Source: Empedobacter sp036647415
Lineage (GTDB): Bacteria > Bacteroidota > Bacteroidia > Flavobacteriales > Weeksellaceae
Direction of reading: 5' to 3'
NCBI RefSeq assembly: GCF_036647415.1
Contig: NZ_JAVXKG010000006.1
Coordinates: 50,769 to 114,768 of the forward strand
Length of the DNA stretch: 64,000 bases
The position numbers and the translations under genes were made by a program. The notes under the pieces were generated by a model. The model did no database searches. It was not told the DNA's origin and saw nothing but the letters and a program-made list of their open reading frames with translations. The first letter of the stretch is position 1. Each line of letters starts with the position of its first letter. Shown here piece by piece: positions 17,716-26,410 of the stretch.

Positions 17716-17795
17716 TTTTTTTAATGTTCAAAAATCACTATTTTAGCATTAAATAAATTAAGAAAATCATCAAACCAAAAAAAATAGTATATAAT

Positions 17796-18500
17796 ATGGA
17801 GAATCAACACGTATATAATCAAAATCAACTGGTAGCCGAAGCTACAGATGCAGAAAGAGCAACATTTTACAAACACACCTACGGACATGTTGCGGGTGGA
17901 GTTTTAGTATTTGTATTGATAGAATCTTTGATGTTAAAATCAGAACCATTAGTAAATTTCATGTTAAGTCTTACACAAGGTTATCTTTGGTTAGCGTTAT
18001 TAGCTGGTTTTATGGGAATTACTTGGGTAGCACAAAAAATGGCATACGGATCGGTTTCTAAATCAAAACAATATTTAGGTTATTTCTTATATATTATTGC
18101 GGAAGCATTAATTTTTGTACCGATGCTTTACATTGCACTAAATTATGGTGGAACTTACGTTATAAAACAAGCCGCAGTGGTAACAGGAGGATTATTTATC
18201 GGTTTATCTGCAATTGTATTTTTAACAAAAGCTGATTTCTCAGTTTTAAGAGGAGCCTTAACAATCGGATTTTTCTTAGCAATTGGTTTAGTCGTTGCAG
18301 GAATGTTATTTGGTTTTGATTTAGGCTTATGGTTTTCTGTAGGAATGTGCGCATTAGCTGGTGGAGCAATTTTATACAACACACACCAATTAAAATATCA
18401 ATTCGGAACACAACAATATGTTGCATCAGCATTATCATTATTTGCATCATTAATGTTATTATTTTGGTACATTTTGAGAATCTTTATGAGTAGAGATTAA
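17796..18500 (+). CDS. Bax inhibitor-1/YccA family membrane protein
   Basis: A 234-residue protein with seven hydrophobic segments after a polar N-terminus of about 30 residues, ending in a short basic tail (RIFMSRD). The layout and the YNTHQLKYQFG loop before the last helix match the bacterial BI-1/YccA/YetJ family of pH-sensitive calcium-leak or protease-associated proteins. It is monocistronic, with a terminator 28 bp after the stop. The physiological role in this organism is unknown. Confidence 0.9.
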   Translation: MENQHVYNQNQLVAEATDAERATFYKHTYGHVAGGVLVFVLIESLMLKSEPLVNFMLSLTQGYLWLALLAGFMGITWVAQKMAYGSVSKSKQYLGYFLYIIAEALIFVPMLYIALNYGGTYVIKQAAVVTGGLFIGLSAIVFLTKADFSVLRGALTIGFFLAIGLVVAGMLFGFDLGLWFSVGMCALAGGAILYNTHQLKYQFGTQQYVASALSLFASLMLLFWYILRIFMSRD

Positions 18501-18512
18501 ATACAATATAAA

Positions 18513-18520
18513 TAAATTTG
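18513..18520 (+). promoter_or_regulatory. -7 element upstream of the LOG-family gene
   Basis: TAAATTTG is an exact consensus lying just before the terminator hairpin of the BI-1 gene. Confidence 0.45.
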
Positions 18521-18527
18521 TATATTG

Positions 18528-18556
18528 AACCGTAGCATTTTTGTTACGGTTTTTTT
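18528..18556 (+). terminator. Terminator after the BI-1 gene
   Basis: AACCGTA, a 10-nt loop and TACGGTT, then a T-run. It lies 12 bp before the LOG gene start. Confidence 0.82.
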
Positions 18557-18567
18557 ATTGAAATAAC

Positions 18568-19284
18568 ATGACAGATAGAGAAAAAGAAGATGATAGAATA
18601 AAATCTCCTTTCCGTCAAAAAGATTGGAACGAGATTAGAATTAATGATTCTTGGGCATTGTTCAAGATTATGGCAGAATTTGTAAACGGTTACGAAATTA
18701 TGTCGAAAATTGGACCTTGTGTGTCTATTTTTGGTTCTGCACGCACCTCTCCAGAACATCCATATTATAAATTAGCAGAAGACATTGCTTTTCAGTTAAC
18801 AAAAATTGGTTTTGGAGTAATAACTGGTGGAGGACCAGCAATAATGGAAGCAGCGAACAAAGGCGCACAAAAAGGTGGCGGAACTTCTGTAGGACTTGGA
18901 ATTTCTTTGCCTTTTGAAACTTCTCTTAACAAATATATTGACCGCGAATACGAAATCAATTTTGATTATTTCTTTGCACGAAAAGTAATGTTTGTAAAAT
19001 ATTCGCAAGGATTCATCGGTATGCCAGGAGGTTTCGGAACGTTGGACGAATTATTTGAAGCAATGACATTGGTCCAAACTAAGAAAACAGGACGTTTCCC
19101 AATTGTGTTGGTTGGAACTGAATATTGGTCAGGATTAATAGATTGGATAAAGAAAACAATGTTAGCGGAAGGTTATATTGCTGAAAAAGATTTAGATCTT
19201 TTTAGATTAGTTGATACGGCTGAAGAAGCTGTTGCACATATCCAGAATTTTTACGAAAAATATAATATTAAACTTAATTTTTAA
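18568..19284 (+). CDS. LOG-family protein (cytokinin riboside 5'-monophosphate phosphoribohydrolase type)
   Basis: A 238-residue Rossmann-fold protein of the LOG family (TIGR00730), which cuts nucleoside 5'-monophosphates into base and ribose 5-phosphate. Hallmarks are GGGPAIMEAANKGA near 87-100 and the PGGFGTLDELFE motif at 153-164, preceded by ARKV at 137-140. The N-terminal extension of about 50 residues is longer than in the shortest LOGs. It is monocistronic, followed by a terminator. The natural substrate in bacteria is often AMP or modified AMP; cytokinin production is not implied. Confidence 0.9.
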   Translation: MTDREKEDDRIKSPFRQKDWNEIRINDSWALFKIMAEFVNGYEIMSKIGPCVSIFGSARTSPEHPYYKLAEDIAFQLTKIGFGVITGGGPAIMEAANKGAQKGGGTSVGLGISLPFETSLNKYIDREYEINFDYFFARKVMFVKYSQGFIGMPGGFGTLDELFEAMTLVQTKKTGRFPIVLVGTEYWSGLIDWIKKTMLAEGYIAEKDLDLFRLVDTAEEAVAHIQNFYEKYNIKLNF

Positions 19285-19290
19285 TCAACA

Positions 19291-19322
19291 AAAAAATCTC
19301 ATCGTTTGATGAGATTTTTTTT
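19291..19322 (+). terminator. Terminator of the LOG-family gene
   Basis: AAAATCTCATC, loop GTTT, GATGAGATTTT, then T-run. Confidence 0.88.
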
Positions 19323-19335
19323 GATTATTACAGAA

Positions 19336-19374
19336 AAAAGCCATTAAGATTCAAAATGAATTTTAATGGCTTTT
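19336..19374 (-). terminator. Terminator of the susCDE operon
   Basis: GCCATTAA and TTAATGGC arms, extended by flanking A and T runs, lie 26 bp beyond the susE stop. On the reverse strand the stem is followed by six T. Confidence 0.8.
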
Positions 19375-19400
19375 TAAAAAATATTACGAATGAGAAAATA

Positions 19401-20438
19401 TTATTGCGCTACAACTGTGTAAGTCAGTTTATTGAAATTAGCTGTGATTTTGTATATTCCAGCTTTTATTTTGATGTTCGCACCATCTTTATCTGTTAAA
19501 GTTCCTGCTGTTGGAGCTCCTCCGTAATTAACATCCCATTTGTTATTTTGACGGAATTTAAACTCTCCATCTTTCATCGTAACAGTGGTTGTCCAAGCAT
19601 CTAATTTACCATCATAAGATAGTTTTGTGTCTGGTCCTTCCCATCCATTAGGAGTTGCATCACCAACTAATCCCCAAGTATATTTTTCTAATTTATAAGT
19701 AAGATTAGTTAAGTCAAATGTTACTTTATAAGATCCTGCATCTGCAACTTTTATATTTGCACCACCTTTCTCTAATTTACCATCTTGTCCATCATCACCA
19801 TAATTTAAATCCCATTTACCATCTTGGCGGAATTTAATTTCAGAATTAGCTTCGTTTACATCAATATATGCAACGAATACATTTGAGGTTCCAGATTTCC
19901 AAAAAGGAATATCTTTTCCATCTGTCCAATTTGTAATAGAACCTATAACACCCCAATTTGTAGACAAATCTGTAGGATAAGGTGTTACTTTAATTGCAAT
20001 AACATTAGATGTTAATTCTTGAGAAGCAGGGCTTCCTACCGAAGAAACAATACGGTATTCTAATTCTCCTTCTTTAAAAGGTTCGATACCTAAATCTACT
20101 GCAAGTGTATTAAGATCTTTTACTGTAATATCGTAAGAAAGTGCCGATGTTGAAGTAACAATTTTTGGAGCTTTGAAATTATTTCCTTTTTTATCAACTT
20201 CTAAAGAGTATTTAGGTGTTGTGTTTACTCCATATTCAGCAGCAGTCCATTTGAAAGTTGAAGCAGTTTTTGCTGCATTTTCTTCACTTAATGTAATTGT
20301 TGAAGATGCAGGAGTTTCTGCTTTTGCTGCAACAAATGTTGAGGGATCTAATTTGATAATATCCTCATCATCATTACAAGCGCTTAACGCAAAGATACTC
20401 GCGCAAGCTAACGAAATATATTTTATAAAATTTTTCAT
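19401..20438 (-). CDS. susE: SusE-like starch-binding outer-membrane lipoprotein
   Basis: A 345-residue lipoprotein: lipobox ending ALSAC with Cys21, followed by NDDED, an acidic stretch like the flavobacterial surface-export signal. A SusE N-terminal domain (about 25-150) is followed by two related beta repeats, each beginning WGVIG/WGLVG and ending in a KITANFNKLTYTV-like strand, like the starch-binding modules of SusE/SusF. It probably holds maltooligosaccharides at the cell surface and feeds SusC/SusD. It is the last gene of the leftward susCDE operon, 1 bp after susD. Confidence 0.93.
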   Translation of the reverse strand: MKNFIKYISLACASIFALSACNDDEDIIKLDPSTFVAAKAETPASSTITLSEENAAKTASTFKWTAAEYGVNTTPKYSLEVDKKGNNFKAPKIVTSTSALSYDITVKDLNTLAVDLGIEPFKEGELEYRIVSSVGSPASQELTSNVIAIKVTPYPTDLSTNWGVIGSITNWTDGKDIPFWKSGTSNVFVAYIDVNEANSEIKFRQDGKWDLNYGDDGQDGKLEKGGANIKVADAGSYKVTFDLTNLTYKLEKYTWGLVGDATPNGWEGPDTKLSYDGKLDAWTTTVTMKDGEFKFRQNNKWDVNYGGAPTAGTLTDKDGANIKIKAGIYKITANFNKLTYTVVAQ

Positions 20439-20439
20439 T

Positions 20440-22062
20440 TTAATAACCTGGATTTTGAGTTAAGTTTGAATTTACCGCTAAAGCATTAAATGGAATAGGA
20501 TAGATTACTCTATGATTTCCGACGTTCATACCATTTGTAATTCCTCCTTTGAAAGGCCAATTATAATTATTCGTAAACTTATTGAATCGAATTAAATCCG
20601 TTCTACGTGTTCCTTCCCAATACATTTCTCTTGATCTTTCTGCTAAAATAAAATCTAGATTAATCGAAGATACATTTCCAGAAGTATTTCCATAAGCACG
20701 TTCGCGTAATTTATTTACGTAATTTAATGCAATTCCAGCGTCTCCACCACCTCTAAGAGAAGCTTCTGCATAATTAAGATACATTTCTGCTACACGGAAA
20801 ATAGGAATATCGACATCTGCATGTTCTCCTGTTTCATTATTTCCGTTTGATCCAGTTGATTTTTTATTTGAGAATTTTGTGATTGCATATCCTTGTTTAA
20901 ATTCTGAAACATTTTCGATTTCGAAAGTTTGTCCATCAGAATGAAACATAGCACGTTTATCTTTCCACGCAGTAGGATTTCCATTAGAGTTACTTTGAGA
21001 AACTGCATCAGAGAATTGATTAACTAAAGCTTTAGTTGTACGGGGACCTCCCCAACCTCCGTTTACACCAAAATCTGCTGGAGACATTGATCCTCCAATT
21101 TTAGATTTTACAATAAATGTAGCGCCACCATAAGTTGTAGAGTATCTTCCGTCAAAGTTAATTGCGAAAATATTTTCATTCTGTGCTCCATTTGTATCAT
21201 TATCTGCTAAGAATAATTCATCATAAGCAGTACCATTTCCATTTTTGTCAATGGTATTTAAAGTATATCCAGATTCGATTGCTTTTTTCGAATATTCAGC
21301 AGCTTCTTTGTATTTATTTTGATTGATGTAAATCTCAGAATTTAAATATAAACGAGATAATAAAGCATATGCTGCGACTTTATCTACACGTCCGTATTCA
21401 TTTGCTTTTGGTTCTGCTAATTGAACTTCTAAATCCTTCAATTCAGATTCAATAAAAGTATAAACTTCTTGACGATTACTTTGTTTTGGTAATTCTAATG
21501 AAACTTTTGTAACTAATGGTACATTTGCGTACAAATCCATCAAATTGTAATAAGCATAGGCTCTGATAAATCTAGCTTCTGCAACAAATTTTTTGACTTC
21601 AGTATCTGTTTCAGCTAATTTTTCAGCTTTTTCTATAAATGAATTAGAGAAAGATACAGTTTGTGCTAAACGAAAGTACATTGCTTCCACAAAAGGATTA
21701 CTTGCTCCCCAGTCCATCGCATGAAGATTTGGTAAACCTGCATCTCCCCAACCTACAATTGCTTCATCTGTTGTTAATTCGTTTAAGTAAAACATTAAAC
21801 GTGTGTATTGAGATGTACCTTCATCAATTCCAACAATATCTGGTTGTCCTGCAGGACCTTCTTGTCCTGTAAGAGAAAGTGATGCGTAAATTTTACCTAA
21901 AGCTAATTTTGCTTGCTGTGGATCAGAAAAAACTTGATTTTCTGTTACCATATCAGGATCAATAGGATTTAAATCTAAATCGTCATGGCATGATGTCATT
22001 GTAAATAAAGAGAAAATACCTATTAATGCTATTTTATTAATGTTGAATATGTTTAATTTCAT
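20440..22062 (-). CDS. susD: SusD/RagB family nutrient-binding outer-membrane lipoprotein
   Basis: A 540-residue lipoprotein with Cys25 in TMTSC followed by HDDLDLN, a surface-export-like acidic stretch. The SusD N-terminal TPR-like region includes EARFIRAYAYYNLMDLYANVPLV, and the RagB region ends FILAERSREMYWEGTRRTDLIRF and YPIPFNALAVNSNLTQNPGY, both strong family signatures. It forms the lid over the SusC pore and binds glycans. It lies 10 bp after susC and 1 bp before susE, so the three are translationally close. Confidence 0.97.
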   Translation of the reverse strand: MKLNIFNINKIALIGIFSLFTMTSCHDDLDLNPIDPDMVTENQVFSDPQQAKLALGKIYASLSLTGQEGPAGQPDIVGIDEGTSQYTRLMFYLNELTTDEAIVGWGDAGLPNLHAMDWGASNPFVEAMYFRLAQTVSFSNSFIEKAEKLAETDTEVKKFVAEARFIRAYAYYNLMDLYANVPLVTKVSLELPKQSNRQEVYTFIESELKDLEVQLAEPKANEYGRVDKVAAYALLSRLYLNSEIYINQNKYKEAAEYSKKAIESGYTLNTIDKNGNGTAYDELFLADNDTNGAQNENIFAINFDGRYSTTYGGATFIVKSKIGGSMSPADFGVNGGWGGPRTTKALVNQFSDAVSQSNSNGNPTAWKDKRAMFHSDGQTFEIENVSEFKQGYAITKFSNKKSTGSNGNNETGEHADVDIPIFRVAEMYLNYAEASLRGGGDAGIALNYVNKLRERAYGNTSGNVSSINLDFILAERSREMYWEGTRRTDLIRFNKFTNNYNWPFKGGITNGMNVGNHRVIYPIPFNALAVNSNLTQNPGY

Positions 22063-22072
22063 TTTTTTACTT

Positions 22073-25003
22073 TTAGAAGTTTACATTTAAACCAAAGACA
22101 AAAGTTCTTGGTCTTGGATAAAAGTTTCTGTCAATTCCATCGAAAACTTCAGGATCAATTCCATCATAATTTGTAATTAATGCGACATTTTGCACAGCTC
22201 CATATAAACGAACGTCCATTCCTTTGATCGCTTGTTTCAAATTATAACCTAATGTAATATTATCTATTCTTAAGAAAGATCCATTTTCGATATAATGATC
22301 ACTTGTCAAGTTACTTGCAGTAATTGCAGAAAAACCAGTATTGTAATAATCGGTATGTACGTTAGATAAATATCCTTGTCCATTACCTGTTGCTTTTGCT
22401 AAATATCCTTTTGCTGAAGCGACATTGTTGTATACATAATTACCAATACTTGCACGTGCAGTTGCACTTAAATCCCAATTTTTGTATCTAAATCGTGTGT
22501 TGAACCCCATTGTGAAGTCTGCAAATGGACTTTTGTGTAAGTAACGATCATCTTCGTTGATAACGCCATCTTTATTCAAATCTTCGTATGCACCTTCTAT
22601 TGGTTTACCATTTGTATCGTAAATTTGTTTGTATACTAAATATGAAAATGGTGTATGTCCTTCTTTGTGCACTTGTATATTGATACCAGTACCTCCATCG
22701 ATTCCTCCAACATAATTATCATTTTTTAAGTTAACAATTTTGTTGTCATTGTATGCGATATTATATCCAAAAGACCAATCAAAATCTTTAGTTTTTATGA
22801 TATCCGCATTAATATTAAACTCAATACCTTTGTTTTCCATATCTCCAATATTTTGTTTAACTTTATTAGAGAAATTAGTGAATTGATCTACGTAGACTTC
22901 TGCAATTAAATCTTTAGTTTTCTTTTGATAAATATCTAAACTACCATAAATTCTGTTATTGAATAATGAATAATCAATTCCTATATTTAAAGTATTAGAT
23001 ATTTCCCATTTCAAGTTTGGATTAACTTTTTCTGGACGATAAACTTGATAATATTTGTCTCCGAATTGATATTGCGCAGACGATAAACTTTGCGTATAAC
23101 GAGTTAAGAATAAATAGTCTTCTAATCCATTTACATTACCAACTTGTCCGTAACCAACTCTAAATTTTAAATCACTAATTGTAGAATTTCCTTTTAAAAA
23201 TTCTTCATTTGATACGTTCCAAGCAAATGCAGCAGATGGGAAATATCCCCATCGATCATTTGGATTTAATTTAGAAGAAGCATCAGCACGTAAAGTTGCA
23301 GTTAAGATATAACGATTATCGTAGTTGTAATTAACACGTCCATAGTAAGACAATAAAACGCTTTCGTATTTATCTACAACAGCTGCAATTTGTCCAATTT
23401 CTGCTTTCTCAGAATCAAAAGAGAATTTATCAAATCCAAATTTTTGATATCCATATCCAACTACTGCATTAATAGTAGAAACTCCAAATGATTTGTTATA
23501 TGTTAAATAAGCATCTAACAATTTGTTCGAAAATTCGTTATTGAAGTTAGAATAAGAACCATCCCATTTTGTGTTTTTACTTGGTAAAGCGTAATTAGAA
23601 ACTTTTCTACCATTGGCATTAGTAATGTCGTAACCAACATTTACAGTAGCTGTTAAATCTGGTAAGAAATGAAGCTTATAGTCCATTTTTGCATTTCCTG
23701 CAAAACGTCTTGTTTCAGCGGTGTCATTTACTTCGTTTAATAATGCAATAGGGTTATTAGGCGTTAAATCTCGTAAGAAATATTGTCCATCTATCAGTTG
23801 TGTGTAAACATTATAACCTTGCCAAGAATTAATTCCATTTGAATAAACAGATTGTGTAGGGTCAAATTCTAATGCAGCTCCAATGGCGTCTCTATTTGCA
23901 AAAACATTCTCTATGTAAGAACCTCTTGCATTAACTTCAAATTTTAAATGATCATCTAAAAAAGTTGGATTAAGATTTACGCTTAATGTTGTTCTATTAA
24001 TATTATCTCCTTTTAAGATACCATTTTGATCTGTATTAGAAATAGAAAAACGAGAAGGCATAAAATCACCAATTTTTCCTACAGCACTGAAATTATGATC
24101 GAAACCTATTGCAGTTTTGTAAATTAACTTTTGCCAATCTGTGTTAGCGTTACCTAGTTTTGCTATGTCATCAGCAGTTCCGTGTTCTTTTACAAGTGTT
24201 CTAAATTGATCTGCATTCATCAAATCAACCATCTTGATAGGATCGTAAACAGAAGTTGTAGAGTTGTAACTATATTTAAATTGTTTTCCTTTTCCTTTTT
24301 TAGTGGTAATCAAAACAACTCCATTTGCGGCACGAGAACCATAAATCGCAGTTGCCGAAGCATCTTTCAAAATAGTCATTGTTTCGATGTCATTTGGATT
24401 TAAGAAATCTAATGGATTTCGAGATCCTCCAATTTTTTCATCAGAAATAGGTAATCCATCTATAACATATAAAGGCTCACGATTTAATGAGATAGAACTA
24501 TTACCACGTATTAAGATTTTTTGATCATCTCCAGGAGCTCCTCCACTAGATGTTACAACAACGCCAGCGATTTTTCCTGTCATTAGTTCTTGGGCAGATG
24601 AAATAGATCCTTTGTTGAAATCTTCAGAATTTAATTGATTTACAGAACCTGTAACATCAGATTTTTTTGCAGTACCATATCCAATTACAACAACTTCTTT
24701 CAAGTTTTCTGTTGTTTTCGCCATGCGAAATTGCAATTGTCCTTGTCCTGCGTATGTAAATTCTTGGTCGTCATAACCAAAATAACTTATTGTGATAATA
24801 TCACCATCATTTACCTCTAATGTAAAGTTTCCTTGTTCATCAGAAGTTGTAGAGTCTCCGGTTGTAATGTTCGAAACATCTGCACCAGTAAGAATTGCAC
24901 TATTTGTACTATCATACACTGTTCCTTTTACCGCTGTTTGAGCAGATAAAATAGCAGGGCTTGATAAAACTAATGCTAGAAGAGATTGTTTTAAAATCCT
25001 CAT
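22073..25003 (-). CDS. susC: SusC/RagA family TonB-dependent outer-membrane transporter
   Basis: A 976-residue transporter for TonB-driven glycan uptake. Signal peptide at about 1-22, then a carboxypeptidase-regulatory-like domain (about 23-90) and the SusC hallmark KEVVVIGYGTAKKSDVTGSV leading into the plug. GNSSISLNREPLYVIDGLPI marks the plug, and the beta barrel ends PRPRTFVFGLNVNF with a terminal aromatic residue. It is the first gene of susCDE and diverges from a LacI-type regulator. The neighbours indicate maltodextrin or starch fragments as cargo. Confidence 0.97.
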   Translation of the reverse strand: MRILKQSLLALVLSSPAILSAQTAVKGTVYDSTNSAILTGADVSNITTGDSTTSDEQGNFTLEVNDGDIITISYFGYDDQEFTYAGQGQLQFRMAKTTENLKEVVVIGYGTAKKSDVTGSVNQLNSEDFNKGSISSAQELMTGKIAGVVVTSSGGAPGDDQKILIRGNSSISLNREPLYVIDGLPISDEKIGGSRNPLDFLNPNDIETMTILKDASATAIYGSRAANGVVLITTKKGKGKQFKYSYNSTTSVYDPIKMVDLMNADQFRTLVKEHGTADDIAKLGNANTDWQKLIYKTAIGFDHNFSAVGKIGDFMPSRFSISNTDQNGILKGDNINRTTLSVNLNPTFLDDHLKFEVNARGSYIENVFANRDAIGAALEFDPTQSVYSNGINSWQGYNVYTQLIDGQYFLRDLTPNNPIALLNEVNDTAETRRFAGNAKMDYKLHFLPDLTATVNVGYDITNANGRKVSNYALPSKNTKWDGSYSNFNNEFSNKLLDAYLTYNKSFGVSTINAVVGYGYQKFGFDKFSFDSEKAEIGQIAAVVDKYESVLLSYYGRVNYNYDNRYILTATLRADASSKLNPNDRWGYFPSAAFAWNVSNEEFLKGNSTISDLKFRVGYGQVGNVNGLEDYLFLTRYTQSLSSAQYQFGDKYYQVYRPEKVNPNLKWEISNTLNIGIDYSLFNNRIYGSLDIYQKKTKDLIAEVYVDQFTNFSNKVKQNIGDMENKGIEFNINADIIKTKDFDWSFGYNIAYNDNKIVNLKNDNYVGGIDGGTGINIQVHKEGHTPFSYLVYKQIYDTNGKPIEGAYEDLNKDGVINEDDRYLHKSPFADFTMGFNTRFRYKNWDLSATARASIGNYVYNNVASAKGYLAKATGNGQGYLSNVHTDYYNTGFSAITASNLTSDHYIENGSFLRIDNITLGYNLKQAIKGMDVRLYGAVQNVALITNYDGIDPEVFDGIDRNFYPRPRTFVFGLNVNF

Positions 25004-25037
25004 ATATTTTTCGTTTTGTTTCGTTAATTATTAATTT

Positions 25038-25054
25038 ATATTTTTACTTCTCAA
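25038..25054 (+). repeat. 17-bp direct repeat, copy 1 (near susC start site)
   Basis: ATATTTTTACTTCTCAA occurs here and again, identically, at 26327-26343 before the MFS gene. Both lie in control regions of the same locus. This copy overlaps the predicted susC transcription start. Confidence 0.6.
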
Positions 25055-25057
25055 TCT

Positions 25058-25065
25058 CAAATATA
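25058..25065 (-). promoter_or_regulatory. -7 promoter element of susC
   Basis: The reverse strand reads TATATTTG, an exact consensus, 55 bp before the susC ATG. There is no good -33 element, consistent with a promoter that needs an activator. Confidence 0.6.
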
Positions 25066-25097
25066 AGTAGTTTAAATGATTGATTGTGTATGAAGTA

Positions 25098-25161
25098 CAC
25101 TGTCTGGTTTAACGAAAACGTTTGCGTGTTAATAAATAATTAAATTATTTACCAAACAGTG
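25098..25161. promoter_or_regulatory. Long inverted repeat flanking the LacI-type operator
   Basis: CACTGTCTGGT at 25098-25108 and ACCAAACAGTG at 25151-25161 are inverted copies (10 of 11 positions). They are separated by 42 bp that contain the operator at 25113-25126. The symmetry suggests two binding half-sites or a DNA-looping arrangement. Confidence 0.55.
25113..25126. promoter_or_regulatory. Candidate LacI-family operator
   Basis: CGAAAACGTTTGCG is a near-perfect palindrome around the central AACGTT, the form typical of LacI-family sites. It lies between the divergent susC and LacI-family genes, about 50 bp upstream of the susC -7 element, a position better suited to activation of susC than to steric repression. 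Confidence 0.65.
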
Positions 25162-25227
25162 TTAATTTCTGATAAAAAAGGCAGAAATTAGTAATATTAG
25201 ATTGATGGTATAGGAAGAGAGAAGATT

Positions 25228-26247
25228 ATGAAAAAAAATTTAACGTTAAAACAGATTGCAAAAGAATTAGATGTTTCAATTTCAACGGTTTCAAAAGCAT
25301 TAAAGAACAGTGATGAGATTAGTGAAGCAACACGTCAAAAAATTCAGGCATTTGCAAAATTGTACAACTATAAGCCAAATAATATAGCATTAAGCCTTAA
25401 AAATCGTAAAACAAAAACCATTGCGGTAATTATTCCCGAAATTGTACATGATTTTTTCGCTATGGTAATTAGCGGTATCGAAAATTTAGCCAATCAATAT
25501 GGATATAATGTTTTAATTTGTTTATCAAATGAGTCTTATGAGCGCGAAGTTATCAACATGGAAATGCTGGCAGCGGGTAGTATAGACGGTTTTGTAATCT
25601 CGTTATCCAAAGAAACTCAAGCCAAAAAAGATTATCATCACGTCAAAGAAATCATCAACCAAGGTATGCCAGTTGTGATGTTTGATCGTGTAACGCGCGA
25701 AGTTTATACCGATAAAGTAATAATTGATGACGTACTTGCTACACAAGAAGCAATTCAATATTTTATAAGTAAAGGACGCAGAAAAATAGGTTTCATTACA
25801 ACGCCAGATTACATAAGTGTAGGTCGTTTAAGAACAGAAGGTTATGTAAGAACTTTGGAAGCAAATGGAATCGAAGTAGACGAAAATTTGATTTTACGCA
25901 TCGAAGATGAAAGTAAGATTGACACGATGATTGATGATTTTTTCGAAAAAAATAAATTTGATGCAGTTATGGCGGTTAATGAATTATATGCTGTTAAAGT
26001 ATTAAAAACTGCTTTGAAACGAGGATTTAAAATACCAGAAGATTTACATCTAATTGCTTTTACAGATGGTGTAATTTCAAGAAATTCAATTCCAAGCATT
26101 TCTACAGTCAAACAAAATGCCTTCAAAATGGGAGAGATTGCGGCTCGTCTATTAATACAAAAATTAGAGTCGGAAAACGAACACGAGCATTATATTACCG
26201 AAGTTGTTGGAACCGAATTATTACACCGAGAAACTACAACGATTTAG
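25228..26247 (+). CDS. LacI family transcriptional regulator of the maltodextrin locus
   Basis: A 339-residue regulator. The N-terminal helix-turn-helix LTLKQIAKELDVSISTVSKAL (about 4-24) is followed by the LacI hinge helix (NNIALSLKNRKT) and a periplasmic-binding-protein-like effector domain (about 62-335). It sits between susCDE and the transporter and enzyme genes, so it most likely senses maltose or a related sugar and controls both sides. Family members of this kind control maltodextrin genes in other Bacteroidota. A LacI-type palindrome lies in the divergent region. Whether it activates or represses is not shown. Confidence 0.92.
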   Translation: MKKNLTLKQIAKELDVSISTVSKALKNSDEISEATRQKIQAFAKLYNYKPNNIALSLKNRKTKTIAVIIPEIVHDFFAMVISGIENLANQYGYNVLICLSNESYEREVINMEMLAAGSIDGFVISLSKETQAKKDYHHVKEIINQGMPVVMFDRVTREVYTDKVIIDDVLATQEAIQYFISKGRRKIGFITTPDYISVGRLRTEGYVRTLEANGIEVDENLILRIEDESKIDTMIDDFFEKNKFDAVMAVNELYAVKVLKTALKRGFKIPEDLHLIAFTDGVISRNSIPSISTVKQNAFKMGEIAARLLIQKLESENEHEHYITEVVGTELLHRETTTI

Positions 26248-26326
26248 TACATTTTTTTTGGTTAAATAATTGTTACAGTTGCAATAATCCCAAAAAAAAG
26301 TTTTAACATTGTAATCAAATCAAAAC

Positions 26327-26343
26327 ATATTTTTACTTCTCAA
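26327..26343 (+). repeat. 17-bp direct repeat, copy 2 (before the MFS gene)
   Basis: Identical to 25038-25054. Here it overlaps the place expected for the -33 region of the promoter whose -7 element is at 26356-26363. Confidence 0.6.
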
Positions 26344-26355
26344 AAAACAAAAATA

Positions 26356-26363
26356 TAGTTTTG
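26356..26363 (+). promoter_or_regulatory. -7 promoter element of the transporter operon
   Basis: TAGTTTTG matches TAnnTTTG, 46 bp before the MFS start codon. Confidence 0.5.
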
Positions 26364-26410
26364 ATAAGCATAAAACGCTTATCGTAAAATACATAATAAA
26401 ATTACGATAA
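26363..26410 (+). promoter_or_regulatory. Two overlapping, mutually exclusive hairpins at the MFS start codon
   Basis: Hairpin 1: GATAAGC (26363-26369) with GCTTATC (26377-26383), loop 7. Hairpin 2: TTATCGTAA (26379-26387) with TTACGATAA (26402-26410), a perfect 9-bp stem whose right arm ends on the A of the ATG. Both use TTATC at 26379-26383 and cannot form together. Hairpin 2 would hide the ribosome-binding area. As DNA, hairpin 1 could instead be an operator at the transcription start. Confidence 0.55.
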
